DNA of 64,000 bases, taken from the NCBI GenBank assembly GCA_000320605.2, contig KB445814.1, positions 124,001 through 188,000 of the forward strand, given 5' to 3'. Positions within the stretch are counted from its first letter, which is position 1. Every line of letters starts with the position of its first letter. The DNA is from Gelatoporia subvermispora B. Lineage: Eukaryota; Basidiomycota; Agaricomycetes; Polyporales; Gelatoporiaceae. Under the pieces are notes generated by a model, which searched no databases, was not told where the DNA came from, and saw only the letters and a list, made by a program, of their open reading frames with translations. The translations under genes and the position numbers were made by a program. Of this stretch, positions 12,003-23,895 are shown one piece after another.

Positions 12003-14063
12003 ATGTCCTCCTATCTCGCGCACTGGCGTGCATGGTGAGCAATAGTCAAATTCGGCGGAGATAATTTGACTAACGCAGACCGCAGCGCATCGAAGCAGCG
12101 TGAACGCGAGGAACGCATTCAGAGCCTTCCGCCTTTGTATCATGCGCCGCTGACCCCCGTCGATAAGGCGATCCTCGCGCAGCCCGTTTCGCAGCTCGTT
12201 GCGAATGTGCGCGCCGGGGAACTCGCGCCCTCAGACATCCTCGCTGCGTACGGAAAGAAGGCGCTGCTTGCGCACCAGGAGACAAACTGCTTAACTGAGA
12301 TTCTTATCCCTGTCGCGGAAGGTTGGGCGGCGTCGTGCAACAAGGAGGGCCCGCTCGCAGGGGTGCCTGTCAGTCTGAAGGACACCGTCGCAGTAAAGGG
12401 CTTTGACTCGTGCATTGGCTACTCGGCGTGGGTAGGCAAGCCGCTGCAGAAGGATGCGCCGCTGGTGCGCCTGCTCCGCGACGCAGGTGCGGTGCCATTC
12501 GTGAAGACAAACGTGCCAATCACACTCCTGTCCTTTGAGAGCAACAACGATGTTTTCGGTGCCACCTCGAATCCCCACAACGAGAAATATGTCCCTGGTG
12601 GATCGACGGGTGGGGAAGCCGCCTTGCTTGCCTACGGCGGCTCTCGCCTCGGCATAGGAACGGACGTCGCGGGTTCCGTACGAGCTCCTGCGTATGTCCC
12701 TTGAGAAAGATATATGTTGAACCCGAACTTTGACATCCTCTCTATCCTAGTCATTATGCAGGTATCTATACAATCAAAGCCTCGATGTACCGATTCCTCA
12801 AGACCGGGAATCCTACCAGCATGCCTGGACAGGAAGGCATTCCAGCAGTATACTCTCCCATGACGAGGACGTTGGAGGACCTCGAAACCTTCTGGCGAGC
12901 CATCGTCGGTATGAAGCCTTGGGAATATGATCACTCCGTGCGCTCGGATGAAGACTGTTCAAACCGTCTGATAGCTAATTTCGTTCTATCAGTGCCTGCC
13001 CATACCATGGAGAGAGGCCAACCTTCGCGGCAAGCATATCCGCTGGGGTGTTATGTGGGATGACGGTACGTCTCCAGAAAGTATGATGTTCAGCAGATCA
13101 CCTTAAATCATTACTATCGGGGCGCATAGGCGTCGTTACACCCTCTCCCGCATGTATGAGAGCTCTGGATGAGGTGGTCACCGCTTTAAAGTCAAGCGGG
13201 CATGACGTTGAGACAATGTAAGCCACCGTTTTGAGCCCACAGGGATGTGATTTAACCAAACCATAGCTCTCCTCCTAGTCCATATGAGGGTCTCCAGATT
13301 GCCTCCCAGCTACTCCTAGCTGACGGAGGTAACTATTATCATTTGTTTTGCTTTTCTACCGATTCCCACTCACTGATTTCCCCAGCCAAGACATGCATGT
13401 TACCCATGCGCGCCGGAGAACACAACGACCCTGGTGTCGCCGAAGCCCGACTCATGTTCCGGCTCCCGCTCTTCCTGAAGCGCTTGTACGCGTGGTATCT
13501 CCGATACGTCAAGAAGGACGAGATCTACGCAGGGCTCATCGAGAATTGGCACGAAAAGACCGTCCCGGAGTACCTTACCCTGATCTCCAAGCGCGAGGGC
13601 TACCGAGAGCGGTGGTTCAACTTCATGAAGGAGAACGAGCTGGACTTCGTGCTGACTGTGCCCAATGCACATCCCGCAGTGCCACATGGTGGAATGAAAG
13701 AAGGCTTCAAGTCGTGCGGATACACGTTCTTGTTCAACTTGGTATGTCCCGGGTCTACTTTACATCTATTCTTACCGAATATGGTGATGAAACTGGCGTC
13801 AGCTGGACTATTCCGCCGGGGTGCTGCCAATCACGCATGTGGACAAGGCCAAGGACGCCCTCGGTGCCTTCAAGCCTAAGAACGCGATTGAGGCTGGTGC
13901 ATACCGGATGTACGATGCCGAACAAATGCACGGACTGCCAGTGGGAGTGCAAGTGGTCGGAAAGCGTCTCGAGGAAGAGAAGGTACTTGAGGGCATGAAG
14001 ATCATCGAGGAGGTCCTCCGGAAGGAGGGAAAGGCTTACAAGCTCCTCGAGGTAGACGATTAA
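12003..14063 (+). CDS. Amidase-signature hydrolase, acetamidase/FAAH type (554 aa)
   Basis: Eight exons keep one frame: 12003-12034, 12086-12691, 12751-12937, 12993-13065, 13130-13217, 13267-13328, 13386-13741 and 13803-14063. The product is a Ser-cisSer-Lys amidase. The lysine is in GVPVSLKDTV, the cis-Ser in GGSTGGEAA, and the nucleophile in GIGTDVAGSVR. The common GGSSGG has Thr at its second Ser, which is not the catalytic one. Downstream blocks match fungal acetamidase order: EDLETFWRAIVG, PWEYDHS, LPIPWREANLRG, WGVMWDDG, NLLDYSAGVLPIT, and HGLPVGVQVVGKRLEEE near the C-terminus. It is predicted to be a cytosolic enzyme releasing ammonia from small amides or fatty amides; substrate choice cannot be read here. 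Exon 1 is short (32 nt) and was chosen because it gives a clean splice into the conserved frame. Confidence 0.92.
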
Positions 14064-14419
14064 TTCGGCGAAGGCCAATATATATATGTTTATGGCAATA
14101 AATGGGATGTATGATGTGACATGACAGAGTCTGCATCTGCCATCTTGTTCGGCGACACACAACTCGCTTTTGTATCAGCTACATATGCTACATGGTTGGC
14201 TGACAGGGTATTCGACACGGATGAAAAACATGCGGAGTAAGCATGAATGGGGATCGTGGCATGAGTATCAATGAGGGCTACATGGGATGCTTTTGTGGGT
14301 GATTTTGGCAGAAGGATATAGTACGTGATTGAACACGATGAAGTTTGGACCAATGAGACATTATGCACGACTGTAGATATCCGATCAGAACCGTCTGCAA
14401 CGCAACAAGTACAACATCA

Positions 14420-17190
14420 TCAAGCCTGTACACATGGCCTCCCGCTATTGCATGCAAGATACATGAGCGCAATATGTGTTACGCCCAGAATCAAGGTGAT
14501 GGGGAGTCTATCAAACCAGGTATCGATCACCGCAAGCGCAAGGACAAGGCTCACGACCAAAGGATGCGGGCGTGTCTCGGGACACATGGTCGAAAGTGTC
14601 CGCACCTGTGCAGTGAATGAGCATCGATCTCGCAAGATAAACCAGTTAAACCGTGAACTTACTTTTAGGATCAACACCAGTGACTTCAGCGTGCGTACCC
14701 AGACCGCTGAGGGCATGAGTTCCCTCAGGGTTCGCCCACACCACCTGGATCTACCATTAGGCGAAGTGGGCGATGACGGTGCAGGAAGTCCCAACGGCCC
14801 GTCTTCGGTCCTGTCTTTAACGGACTGAGAGATCGATGGCTGAGCCCGCAGGACAGCTGTCAACGCTAATGAACCGTCAGCACATTTCAGGCAACTTGCC
14901 TGCAGGACGACTTCGGCCTCCGCAACGGGCGCTTCAGTAGTAGAGGATGCGCCGAACTTCCTTCTGCGCGTTACCGATACGAGTGACGCGCGAGAGTTTG
15001 AGCGCGTGAGAGAATCGATTATGAGCGGATTGAGCTAAGAAAGATATACACCTCAATTATTAGTCTGTTCCCTTTGAGGGGGAGCGGGAAAGCGAGGCGC
15101 ACGCGGTAGCCGCCACGCGAGCTTCCACTACCACTTCCACTTACCCGACCTTCGCGAAGGGCGACAAGCACCCGTTCAGACGATGGACGCGCCGTAGGTG
15201 ATTTGTTGAGCAGGCTTTCCAAGAGGACCAAGTACGCGCGCGGGAGCCGGCGAGATTCGAATGCCGTCGCCAGAGCAGGCGACGATTTGAACCTAGACCG
15301 GGCACTCAGGCCTGAAGATGCGAGATCGTATATATCACGTACCCTGCGTAATTCGCCACCTCATTCTCCAGCGCGTCGAGGGCATCCGAACCATCACGCC
15401 TACCGGCCCCGCTTCCGTCCGATGCATAGTGGTATGGCAGTCTGAAAAAGAGCAATCTGTGCAGGATCATTCCGACCGACCACATGTCCGCCTTTGAGTC
15501 CACTTGATGAAGTATGCCAGTGGAAGGCGCAGGAAGAGACTCCGGAGCCGCGTATTCCAATCTGAGTTACAGGCACGTAAGTAGGAGGACACGCAGCTCA
15601 ATGAGTTGATACCTACGTGCCCGTGTTGCCGGAGCGTGGGCGCGCTTTCAACATATCGTGCGAAGTGCCAAAGTCTGACAGCATTGCACGGGGTCTGGAG
15701 GAACCGAGTAAGAGCTTGAATCACGATCGCATGGGCCACTCACATGAGCTTTCCGTCGTCCCAAGTGAGCAGAACATTTCCTGGCTTCAAGTCGAGGTGC
15801 AGGATCGACTTCTCATGCTATCCAGGGCCAAGTCAGCTGACGAAAGATGGCGTGTGCAACAGGCAACTCACCAGGAACGCAATGCCCGCCACGACGTCGC
15901 CGAACAGACCCTTGACCTCCTCCGCGCTGAGTAAGTGCACCGCCTTCCAGTCCGCAGGGCCGCGGCCAGCGCCACTGAGGCCCAATTCCCGCCGCAGGCG
16001 TTCCTTTTCTGCCGGCGAAGCTCGCTGCAGTGCTCGAAAAGCGCGAATGCGAGCCGTACGGGAGTATGCCGTAGGCGGGGGAGACGTATCGGGATCGGGC
16101 TGCGGCGATGGAGAGGCGGAATCCGCACCAACCGATGTCGCACGGGCAGCGCCGGCAAACTGTGTGAGATGGGCCGGTCCGCGGCGGCCTAGTCGCGCTT
16201 CTATGAAGTCATCCAGACTTCCACCTTCCGCCCATTGCATTAGAACACTGATGTTGAACGAGCGTCAGCCCCCCACATTATGACCGCGCCGAGTCAGCAC
16301 TCACTGTAAGGTTGGAATCTTCGGACCAAATGAAGAAAATTGGCAGGTCTCAAGCCACGCGTGGTGATACGTGATAATGTTGGGGTGATGTAATTTCTCG
16401 AGTAGCCGGACCTCACGCAGTGTCTCGATAAGGTACGAATGCGACTGTCCGACCGCGATTTTCTTCACCGCAAAGTATCCTGGTGAAAGTGAGCTAACGT
16501 CAGAAATCATGACTCGGTAAAGTCTGCGAACCGAGTGGGTTTCCATCCAGGACATGCTTGCGTCGGGACGGGGATTTAGGGCGGGAAGTCCGGCACAAGT
16601 GGGGAAGCGACACGCACCTGACAGAGGAACACGCTTCCGTTCGCACCCATGCCCAACTTGCATTCTTCCTTGAAGAAGGCCTTGAAATAGCCCTCTGCCA
16701 TGTTTTCGGCCCGAAATGCATTGGGTCCCGGACTCGTGCCGGAGCCGGGCGTGTCGGCGCGGGCGCTGGCAGCGTCACCATTCGAATGCCCGGAAGATGA
16801 CGCTCCTGAGACACTTGAGCTACTCGTCGGTGTGATTGGCCTTGATGCGGCTCCGTTGGCAATTTCGAGCAACTGGAAATAGTTGGCAACCCGATTCCGC
16901 GCCTCCAGAATCTCCTCGTCGAATCCGTGATCGTCCACATCATCCACCTCGTGCTCACTCTCTAGGTCGTCGGGGAGGAAGCGGTGACAGTACGGACAGT
17001 GTCTGCCATTTCTGCGCGTGAGACCTGTTGTCTGCGGTCGGGAATGCGTTCGGATTGAGAGGGCATGAGATGTTGGGTTGTACAAGACCACTTGGCCAGA
17101 GACATGCAGAATTGGCTGCCATCCGTGATCTATAGGGGTCAAGGCAACGAGAGCATTGATAGGGGACAGGTCTTCGCTTTCGTCAAACAT
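14420..17190 (-). CDS. IKS1: IKS1-type Ser/Thr protein kinase with C-terminal membrane helices
   Basis: This is a multi-exon gene on the minus strand. The N-terminus VVLYNPTSHALSI and the CPYCHRFLP motif are as in the fungal IKS family. The kinase domain is split by short introns: P-loop LGMGANGSVFL (near 16620), VAIK-type YFAVKKIAVG, then a long insert after EGGSLDDFIEARLG. The catalytic loop is ILHLDLKPGNVLL, followed by LSDFGTS, EYAAPESLP and DSKADMWSVGMI. The final exons, reached past an intron of roughly 15140-15006, encode NPLIIDSLTRSNSRAS and two hydrophobic segments (LVVSLVLALAVIDTW and ITLILGVTHIALMYL). The canonical HRD is HLD here, so it may be a non-RD kinase. Membrane anchoring is inferred from the C-terminal helices. 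A 57-nt intron at about 14668-14612 is in frame. Confidence 0.85.
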
Positions 17191-17970
17191 ATCAAGATGA
17201 GAGTTGTGGGCAGAAAGTCGAGCGAATATCTAGAGTTTACGCCGTGGGCTCCAGGTGGGTTTGACGCTCCGCAGCTCCGCAACGCGCCCGTCTCGCAACT
17301 TTGCAAAATTCGAAAACCACACTGATTGTCACTCAGAAAAGCCGCCAAGAAGAGTACCAGAATCAACAGAACTTCGATAACGCTGCCCAAAATGAAGAAC
17401 GAACTGGTCGACGTTAAGAACTCGGAATCAGTTTCGACGATGAGACGCGGGTGATAAACTCCGCTTCAAAGAGGGTGACGTGATGAGTTGACCAAACGGC
17501 TCACTGTTGGACCCTTCCATCTCCTATGTCAGTATTCAGAGCATAATCACTTTCTCTGGCAGATATAGCTGGGGTATGATGGCCATAGATGACATAAACT
17601 TAGAAGACGAGGCCATGTATCCGAGGCAGATCGATTGGTCCAATGCCACGGCGGAGCTCGAAGTGATATACAGCCTCTTGAACGCTCAGGCGCTCAGTAG
17701 GCAAACAAAATTCGCTCGTTATTCTGAAGTCAATCATAAAGTGGCCATTCGTTCCTTCAATCTCGAAGAGCATAAGATCTCATCTCATGTCGTAAAAATG
17801 AGCTTACCAACGATGTCTGAAAACATCTACCCACTCCACATCGCACACGCACACACACACGCACACGACAGTGACTTTTTCCAAATGTTTAACAATATTT
17901 CATTCTTGTTCTACATCCAGTATACGTACCCCTGACAATGCCCGCATCGCCAGGATATGGTGCTCGAAAT
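17191..17970. other. Intergenic with a short CA-rich microsatellite
   Basis: This is the upstream flank of the IKS1-type gene. A CA/CG-alternating run lies at about 17842-17869. The 142-codon frame crossing it has low-complexity composition and no partner, and is not accepted as a gene. Confidence 0.5.
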
Positions 17971-19400
17971 CTACACTGAAATAAGGTTCCCCATCAATCG
18001 CCTGAACAACTTCACACCAGTGCCTGTGCGAGACTTGACGGGCTCTGATTTGGGCTCAGGCAACCCGGCCAGCCTCCATGGAGTCGCGGGAGCGAAGTCC
18101 AGATCCGTCCCATCATCAGGAACCGCGAAGTCGGGATCCTCTGCGAATGTCTCTGGTGTAGCGGGTGCACTGCTGTCTTCGTCGGTGCTGAGGTCTTCGC
18201 CAGTACGCATTGTACGAACGATCGGAGGCTCCCCCTCCTCCATCCTATTCAGCGTGAAGGAGTTAATTCCCGCCTCCCGCTCATCCGAGTCATCTGAATC
18301 GTCGAGGAGCGAGTTGGAGGAGGAATAGCGCGGAGAACCTCGCAATTCAGGCGATACTCTCCGAGCACGCGCATTCTCCTTCGGAGCATAAGTATCCCAG
18401 GCGAATTTGACATGTCCGCCTGTCGCGGTGACTTCCTCCTCACTCATATAGAACGAGTCGAGGTCTTGGATCATCCGGCGCAGTGTGCACAGATCGATCG
18501 ACTCCTTAGGATCGATCGCGAGCGTGCGCTTCAGAATGTCGGCGGCGCCTTCGGAGATAGGAAGCATTCGGCGGAGGAAGTTCGGGCGGTCCATGTAAGA
18601 ACGGAAGCAGGGGTCATGGATGTACGCAATGTTCCATGGCGAGCGACCGAAGGCCATATTCATGAGGATAAGGCCAAGGGCCCAAATGTCGCCGCGCCGA
18701 GTATCGTAGCATCGACGATCTCTGGGCACTTTCACACATTCTACATAAGGCGCAAAACATCAGCCGCAGAAGTCAGAAACATAATGGACAGAAGCCTACC
18801 CGGACTCATGTATAAGCGACTCCCAATGCCGAATCTGTGACTGACGGGGTATTTCGTGGACAGACCAAAGTCGCTCAAGTAAACCTGCGACAGGTCCTCA
18901 CTGACGAGCACGTTCTCTGGCTTCAAGTCGCGGTGAAAGATGCTTGACTCATGACACGCTGCGACCGCATCGATGATTTGCAGGAAGACGTGCTTGATAA
19001 GTGCGTCGTTCCTCGCGAAAACGCGATCGCGCGCAATTGCATGGAGCAAATCCCCACCAGGGCAATAGTCCATGACGATGTACACGTAATGTTTATCTTT
19101 CGATGCGGAGTGTAGAGTAATGATGTTCGGGTGTGTCGCCAACTCATAATGGTGATCCATCTCGCGACACTGACTCTCATGACGGTTCGGATTGCGGCGG
19201 TCCATGCGCAGCATGACCTTGACCGCAAAGTCCGTCGACTGTTCACCATTGTCGAACACCCTCTTGGCGCGGTAGATTGCTCCGTATGAACCGCAGCCCA
19301 GCATGTTCAGCAGCTGGAGGCGTTCGTTGCCGCGGCCGATGTACCGACCGGTGAGGTCAGCCGTGGGGCGTTTGCATTCGCGAGGAGCACGAGAAAGCAT
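17971..19400 (-). CDS. Ran1-like Ser/Thr protein kinase, copy 1 (456 aa)
   Basis: Exon 1 is 19400-18800 and exon 2 is 18740-17971, with a 59-nt phase-1 intron. The kinase domain is complete: P-loop LGCGSYGAIYRA, VAIK lysine in FAVKVMLRM, catalytic loop FHRDLKPENVLV, LSDFGLST, and an activation-segment end in RLYMSPG, followed after the intron by ECVKVP. Later come DIWALGLILMNMAFGRSPW and a C-lobe ending near SFYMSEEEV. The family resembles fission yeast Ran1/Pat1 and budding yeast Sks1/Vhs1, nutrient-responsive kinases; substrates are unknown. The last roughly 140 residues are acidic, Ser-rich and disordered. Two paralogues lie at 39741-43255 with the intron at the same codon (SPG|E). Confidence 0.88.
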
Positions 19401-19707
19401 AGTGAAAGTGTCAATGCTCTCTGAGATGGTGATGGTTCGGGGTCAAGATGTGATGGACGCACGAGCAGTGCAGGCCCCCTTTTTATGGACCTCGGTATTC
19501 GAAGCTCACCTTAGGAGATCCGGTTTCAATTTAGTCCGATCGGCTTCCGTACAGTCATCCGGTGCTACGGATGGCCGTCCGATATGTTGTCTTTGTCGGA
19601 CCGACGTTTACAAAATTTCGATTCAGTCCAGAACTGATCCTTGCAGCTGTGATGACTTACACTGCAGAAGATGAAAAGTGCAGATGAAAGTAGAGTATCG
19701 AGATGTA
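19401..19707. other. Short intergenic spacer
   Basis: This spans the Ran1-like kinase promoter and the SET/MYND gene 3' end, both minus strand. No feature was recognised. Confidence 0.5.
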
Positions 19708-21930
19708 TCAGCTCTTCTTTGCGGCTCTAGCATCTTCAATAGCATCCTTGACTCGGTGGGTCCAAACTCCAAGCTCCTTCTCCAAGCGTACGATCGTTTC
19801 CCTAACTTCCTTTCCTATGATCCCCCCTCCGCCGTCTGCGCCAAAACCGATGACAAGTTCCTCACGTGCCTTGAGTAGCGTCTCATATGCCAACTTAAGG
19901 CGCGCAGGGCCAGATGGCGGGAAACGAGCCTGGCCCCGGGGCATTCCGGCAATCTCGGGAGGCGATGGCTCGTCGACAGCCAACAACTTGCCGAGTTCAG
20001 CGAGCGCCACGCCACGGACGGGGTGCCCCTCAGGCAAGATAGATGAGAGCCCTGCGCTGTATTTGGCTGTCGTTCGAATGATATCATCGAGAGCCTGCTG
20101 CGTCAGCGATGTGGGCAGATCGGCAATGAGCAGCTCTTGATGGAGACGCGTCATAGCCAGGAGAGGATGGCATGACGGTGTCAGGTTGGCTGACGTCAGG
20201 ATAGGGATCATGTTGGTCGTGATATGCTTCGCTTTAGCTGGCTCTGGAATATGTATGAGAAGAGCCTGCTGGTAGCGGTGGGCTCACCGACCTTTGATTT
20301 GTAGCGAGCTCGCCTTGTCAAGTGCTTCTTGCCCGACCCGCAACGCATCCAATACAGCATCCGCAGAAGTTACAGCGGTATTGCACTTCGTGCATCGTGT
20401 CAAGTTGTCCTCTGTCAAAAGTCATCTGGCTACCAGAAGCCCTGACGTCACTTGTACCGTACCTTCCGTCGGCACTGGGCATATCCCGCCACACAGTTTA
20501 GGGCACCACATCGCCGCTCTCGGGTCCACAGCCATACGCTTCGTACACAGCTTACACTTACAGGTGAAACTGTACGTTTCCTGAAGGGCCTTTTGTCGAA
20601 GTTCTCGAGGAAGGGTGACGTCGACATAGGCAGCGACAACCTTGGAAAAGTTCAGCATCTATATCATGCCACAGTAGAGTAATCGACCTGCTCGTTGGGA
20701 GCTATGTCCCTGATAGCCATGAGGTGCATCAGCGGTTCCTGCGCTTGCGGAAGACTAGACGACCTTGGAAAGACAATCGCTGCATTTGGCTCACAGGAGT
20801 GGTTCGCCAGCGCTATCGAGGGGCAAATGCAGATGCCAATAGGCGTCAAGGAGAAGGACGTGAGCGTAAACGTATTTGTCGCGAACTATCCCTCAATTCT
20901 CAGCGACTAGATTGTCCAAAAAGGCGTATCACGCACTCGTGAGATGAGATCGACAAGATTTCCAGCCGAATTTAGACCGAACGGAGCCAGTTCTGCGGGA
21001 TTCGCGATCCCCAGGTACCGGACCAGCGAATGCGCCATGTGCGTGTGCGATTCGACTGCAGATGGTTGCATAGATGACCTATCTGGAGATGTGTTATGCA
21101 ACGTTCAGCCCTGGAGTTGATCTTGTCTTACGTGATTGCATCGCATTGATCTCCTTCGACTATGCTTCTAGTGAGTAAGGCCCGGGGCCCTGTACGAGGA
21201 CCCAGACTTACCCAGATGCTATCAAGACCCCGGTGTTGCTGGGTCAACAGGATCCTGCCTAGGCACCGAATCGCGTCGCTCGGAATAGCCACATCAGGTG
21301 AAGGGGCAGAAGAGGCCCATCTTTGTATTGCAATACATTCATCCTTGTGAATAGGCCAGTCGTTATTTTGGCAGCACTGCTCAGACAGACGATCAGCCCT
21401 GTATCTCCCGGGAAAATAGCGAATTTGTGCTCACAGAGTCACAATACCACACAACACGGCAGCGGGTGCACCGTTTTAGACCGGTCTCTGGGGCAGGGCC
21501 GCAACACGCGGAGCAATACGAATCCAGGTACGTCGTCGAAAGCACAGTCACATGCGGCTTGGTGGCAATCAAGGTTGAGCCTGTTGTACGTAAATGAGGC
21601 GTCGATCGCATTAAGGAGCAAGATACACACACCGGCCTTTTGTCTCTCTTTCGTGATAATGCCGCGACCTGCATCCCTGACCTGGCGCACCTCTAAATAA
21701 GAGGGTAGGCACTTATACAGCCCATCAGTAGAGACCGTCTCCAAAACATCATAAGAGGGTGATTTTGGAGATCCGGTCGTATCCCCCGTCGACGAGGGAC
21801 CTTCGATCCCTTCTATCGGCGAACTTCCGGGATCAGTCAGAGTCCCCGGCGAGATCTGCGCAGCAAGAGGATTGACAAATGAACGGGACTCTTTAGACTT
21901 TCTTGCAGAACGCAAACTAGCAAAAGACAT
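19708..21930 (-). CDS. SET/MYND-domain (SMYD-type) protein methyltransferase
   Basis: This is a multi-exon minus-strand gene. From the N-terminus there is a disordered Ser-rich leader, then the start of a split SET domain (LEVRQVRDAGRGIITKE). After an intron with acceptor near 21591, a MYND zinc finger follows: YCSACCGPAPETG, LKRCTRCRVVWYC, QNNDWPIHKDEC. The SET core resumes with IGICICPSIALANHSCEPNA, the NHSC(E/x)PN cofactor and substrate motif. The post-SET cysteines are in FTCKCKLCTKRM, and a C-terminal helical region of roughly 170 residues ends the protein. The SET-MYND-SET-postSET order defines SMYD enzymes, which methylate lysine on histones or other proteins; the target is not predictable. 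A Met five codons upstream (21945) is an alternative start. All signature motifs are intact, so the protein is probably active. Confidence 0.85.
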
Positions 21931-23049
21931 GGTGTAGTAGTGCAAGGAGCAGACGGTTTACACGTAGCAGACATCCTCGATGCCTCGAGTTCTCGCAAGT
22001 TCTAAACCCAAATTTGGCAAATGTTATTTAGCCATATTTGTCGGCAGCCTCGGATTCTAACAGGAACAAACAACCACATCCTCACAAATACAGTAACTTG
22101 TTCGGCGGGGTCAGGCTGGTATATGGAATTTACCAACGACTTGGACTCAAACGCTTAGTCACAGAATATGGGTGCGTTACTATACTGTCACAACAGTCTC
22201 CTTGGTCAGTGCTCGGGTTGGGACGGTGTTTACACTGTGATCCAGGGTAGGAGGGTCGGAGCGTCCCTGCGCAGGTACATAAGACAGTGTGAGCATCAGG
22301 TTGATGCGACAAGTGCGCTGGCCGGTAAGGATTCCCCCGCTCCGTCGGCAATACATGATACAGCCTCTGCGAGAGTAAATCTTCCGGAGTCAGCGCATCA
22401 GCTGAGAGCTCCAGCGAGACGCGAGCAAAGCCACAAGTCACACGCGCGAGCCTGCGCCAGTCGGGGGTGGTTTGAGTTCTACTTGAACAGCTTAGTGCCT
22501 GCGTCGTTGGTTCTGACGCAACAAGTAGGGACCATCACAGTACTCCAGGGCTCGGAAGATGCCAGCGTCCCGCGTCATGCGGCGCCCCACGGATGCACAT
22601 GGAACAGCGCGGGTCAATGAGGACAAGGAAAACAGGAAAGCATTGGTAGACAGCATTAGACATACAGACAGCACTAGGGTAGTAACCTCTATAACGAATA
22701 CACCCGGAGCACCGGAAGCGAATCTGTACGAAATGGCAACAGAATAAAGACGCGAAGACGGACAGGAACTCGTGAGCGGTCGTGAGTGATCGTGGACAGT
22801 CGTGACAGATCGTAACAATTCGTGAGGGGCGTGCAAAGACAGGTGAGCTAATCCAAAGCGCCGACGATAGGCCACATCTGTGGAAGACTGACTTCGTGAG
22901 AAGCGGGTCGGCACATAGCGCTGCGCGTGGCGGAAGAGAACGCACCGATATGCAAAGTCGCTCCTGGAGGGTTGGAAGAGATACGGTGGATGCCGCAGGC
23001 ACGCGGAATAGATGGAGCAGGACGTCCGCGCTGCCTACGCGGCGGGTCG
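21931..23049. other. Intergenic, no supported gene; TCGTGA-rich cluster
   Basis: Open frames here (for example 22492-22914 on minus and 22168-22620 on plus) overlap one another in several frames and lack domains. A short run of recurring TCGTGA/TCGTGG hexamers lies at about 22769-22830. Confidence 0.5.
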
Positions 23050-23895
23050 TTATGATTGAGAACCCCCGCTGACATTCACGACGCTCTCGCTCTGGCCGCG
23101 TGACCGGCCGGCCGCCTCAACAGACGCGGCTGAGGATGAGCGTTTCCCCAGGACGGAGTCGTCCTGCGCGTGCGAGCGCGCGAAGAAGTTGTCCTCGGAT
23201 TCGTACGGTGAGGACTCGGAGTTGATCTAGGGGTAGCAGTTCAGTAACCATGTCACAATGTGAGCACATGCAGATGTATAGGTGCCCAGAACTTAGACTT
23301 CACACATAGACCTAGACCGCGCGGCGCCGCCCGCACGAAATCATACACGAGTGGCGCTTGATATCGAGCCGCCGCTCGAATCACAGGCGTTGAAAGTGCG
23401 GGCTCTATGCAGGAGGGGCCCAGCGATCTGAATTTGCCCTTGAAAGCTCAGAAGCAAACTCTAACAGGTCATGTCGAACTTGTCGCATCGCACTCCACAT
23501 GACCTCCTCGCCGTTAAACATAGACTGCTCTAGAGGCCTCGAATACGTGTAGTTGAGCTACTCACCCACTGCCCAAGGACCTCAGCTACCCTGCTAGCTT
23601 CTTCCGGGCTGAAGGTGACATTTGTGTCTTTCTCGGCATGAAGCCTGAGCAACTCGCTCAAAGTCCTCTTCGTTTCAGTAAGTCCATCCTGCCCCGTCCT
23701 AGGCCTTGGCGTTTTCGCGCCGTCCTCCTGATCAGCCCCACCCGGAAATAATACAAAGTTCAAGGGTGCTCGCTGGCCAGATGATGTGGATCCAAGGTTT
23801 AGTGTGCGATCCCAATCATCCGTTTCGCTGGCCCCATTGGAGTGTAGAGAAAGTTGTGATAGCGTTGAAGAAACTTGATCCGGGTCCGTCGTCAT
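23050..23895 (-). CDS. Small conserved-looking protein of unknown function (168 aa)
   Basis: Exon 1 runs 23895-23566 and exon 2 runs 23226-23050, with a 339-nt intron (long for this window) in phase 0. The joined product is 169 codons. Central segments APLNFVLFPGGAD and LSELLRLHAEKDTNVTFSPEEASRVAEVLGQW look ordered, the latter as a helical pair. Exon 2 adds INSESSPYESEDNFFARS and a polar tail ending SGGSQS. No signal peptide, membrane helix or known domain is seen. The start at MTTDPDQV was preferred over the upstream in-frame Met at 24144 because the intervening residues are atypical. I have the impression of a conserved basidiomycete protein but cannot name a family. Confidence 0.7.

Noticed and set aside
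14877..14920. GC-AG intron near GCAAGTTGCC in the IKS1-type gene
   Set aside because: The sequence is open in the correct frame without splicing, so reading through is simpler.
15230..15300. tRNA-like B-box sequences (GGTTCAAATC and GATTCGAAT)
   Set aside because: They fall inside an exon of the IKS1-type kinase and no cloverleaf can be drawn around them.
17507..17935. 142-codon plus-strand frame including His-rich text
   Set aside because: The His stretch comes from a CA microsatellite and the rest lacks coding features.
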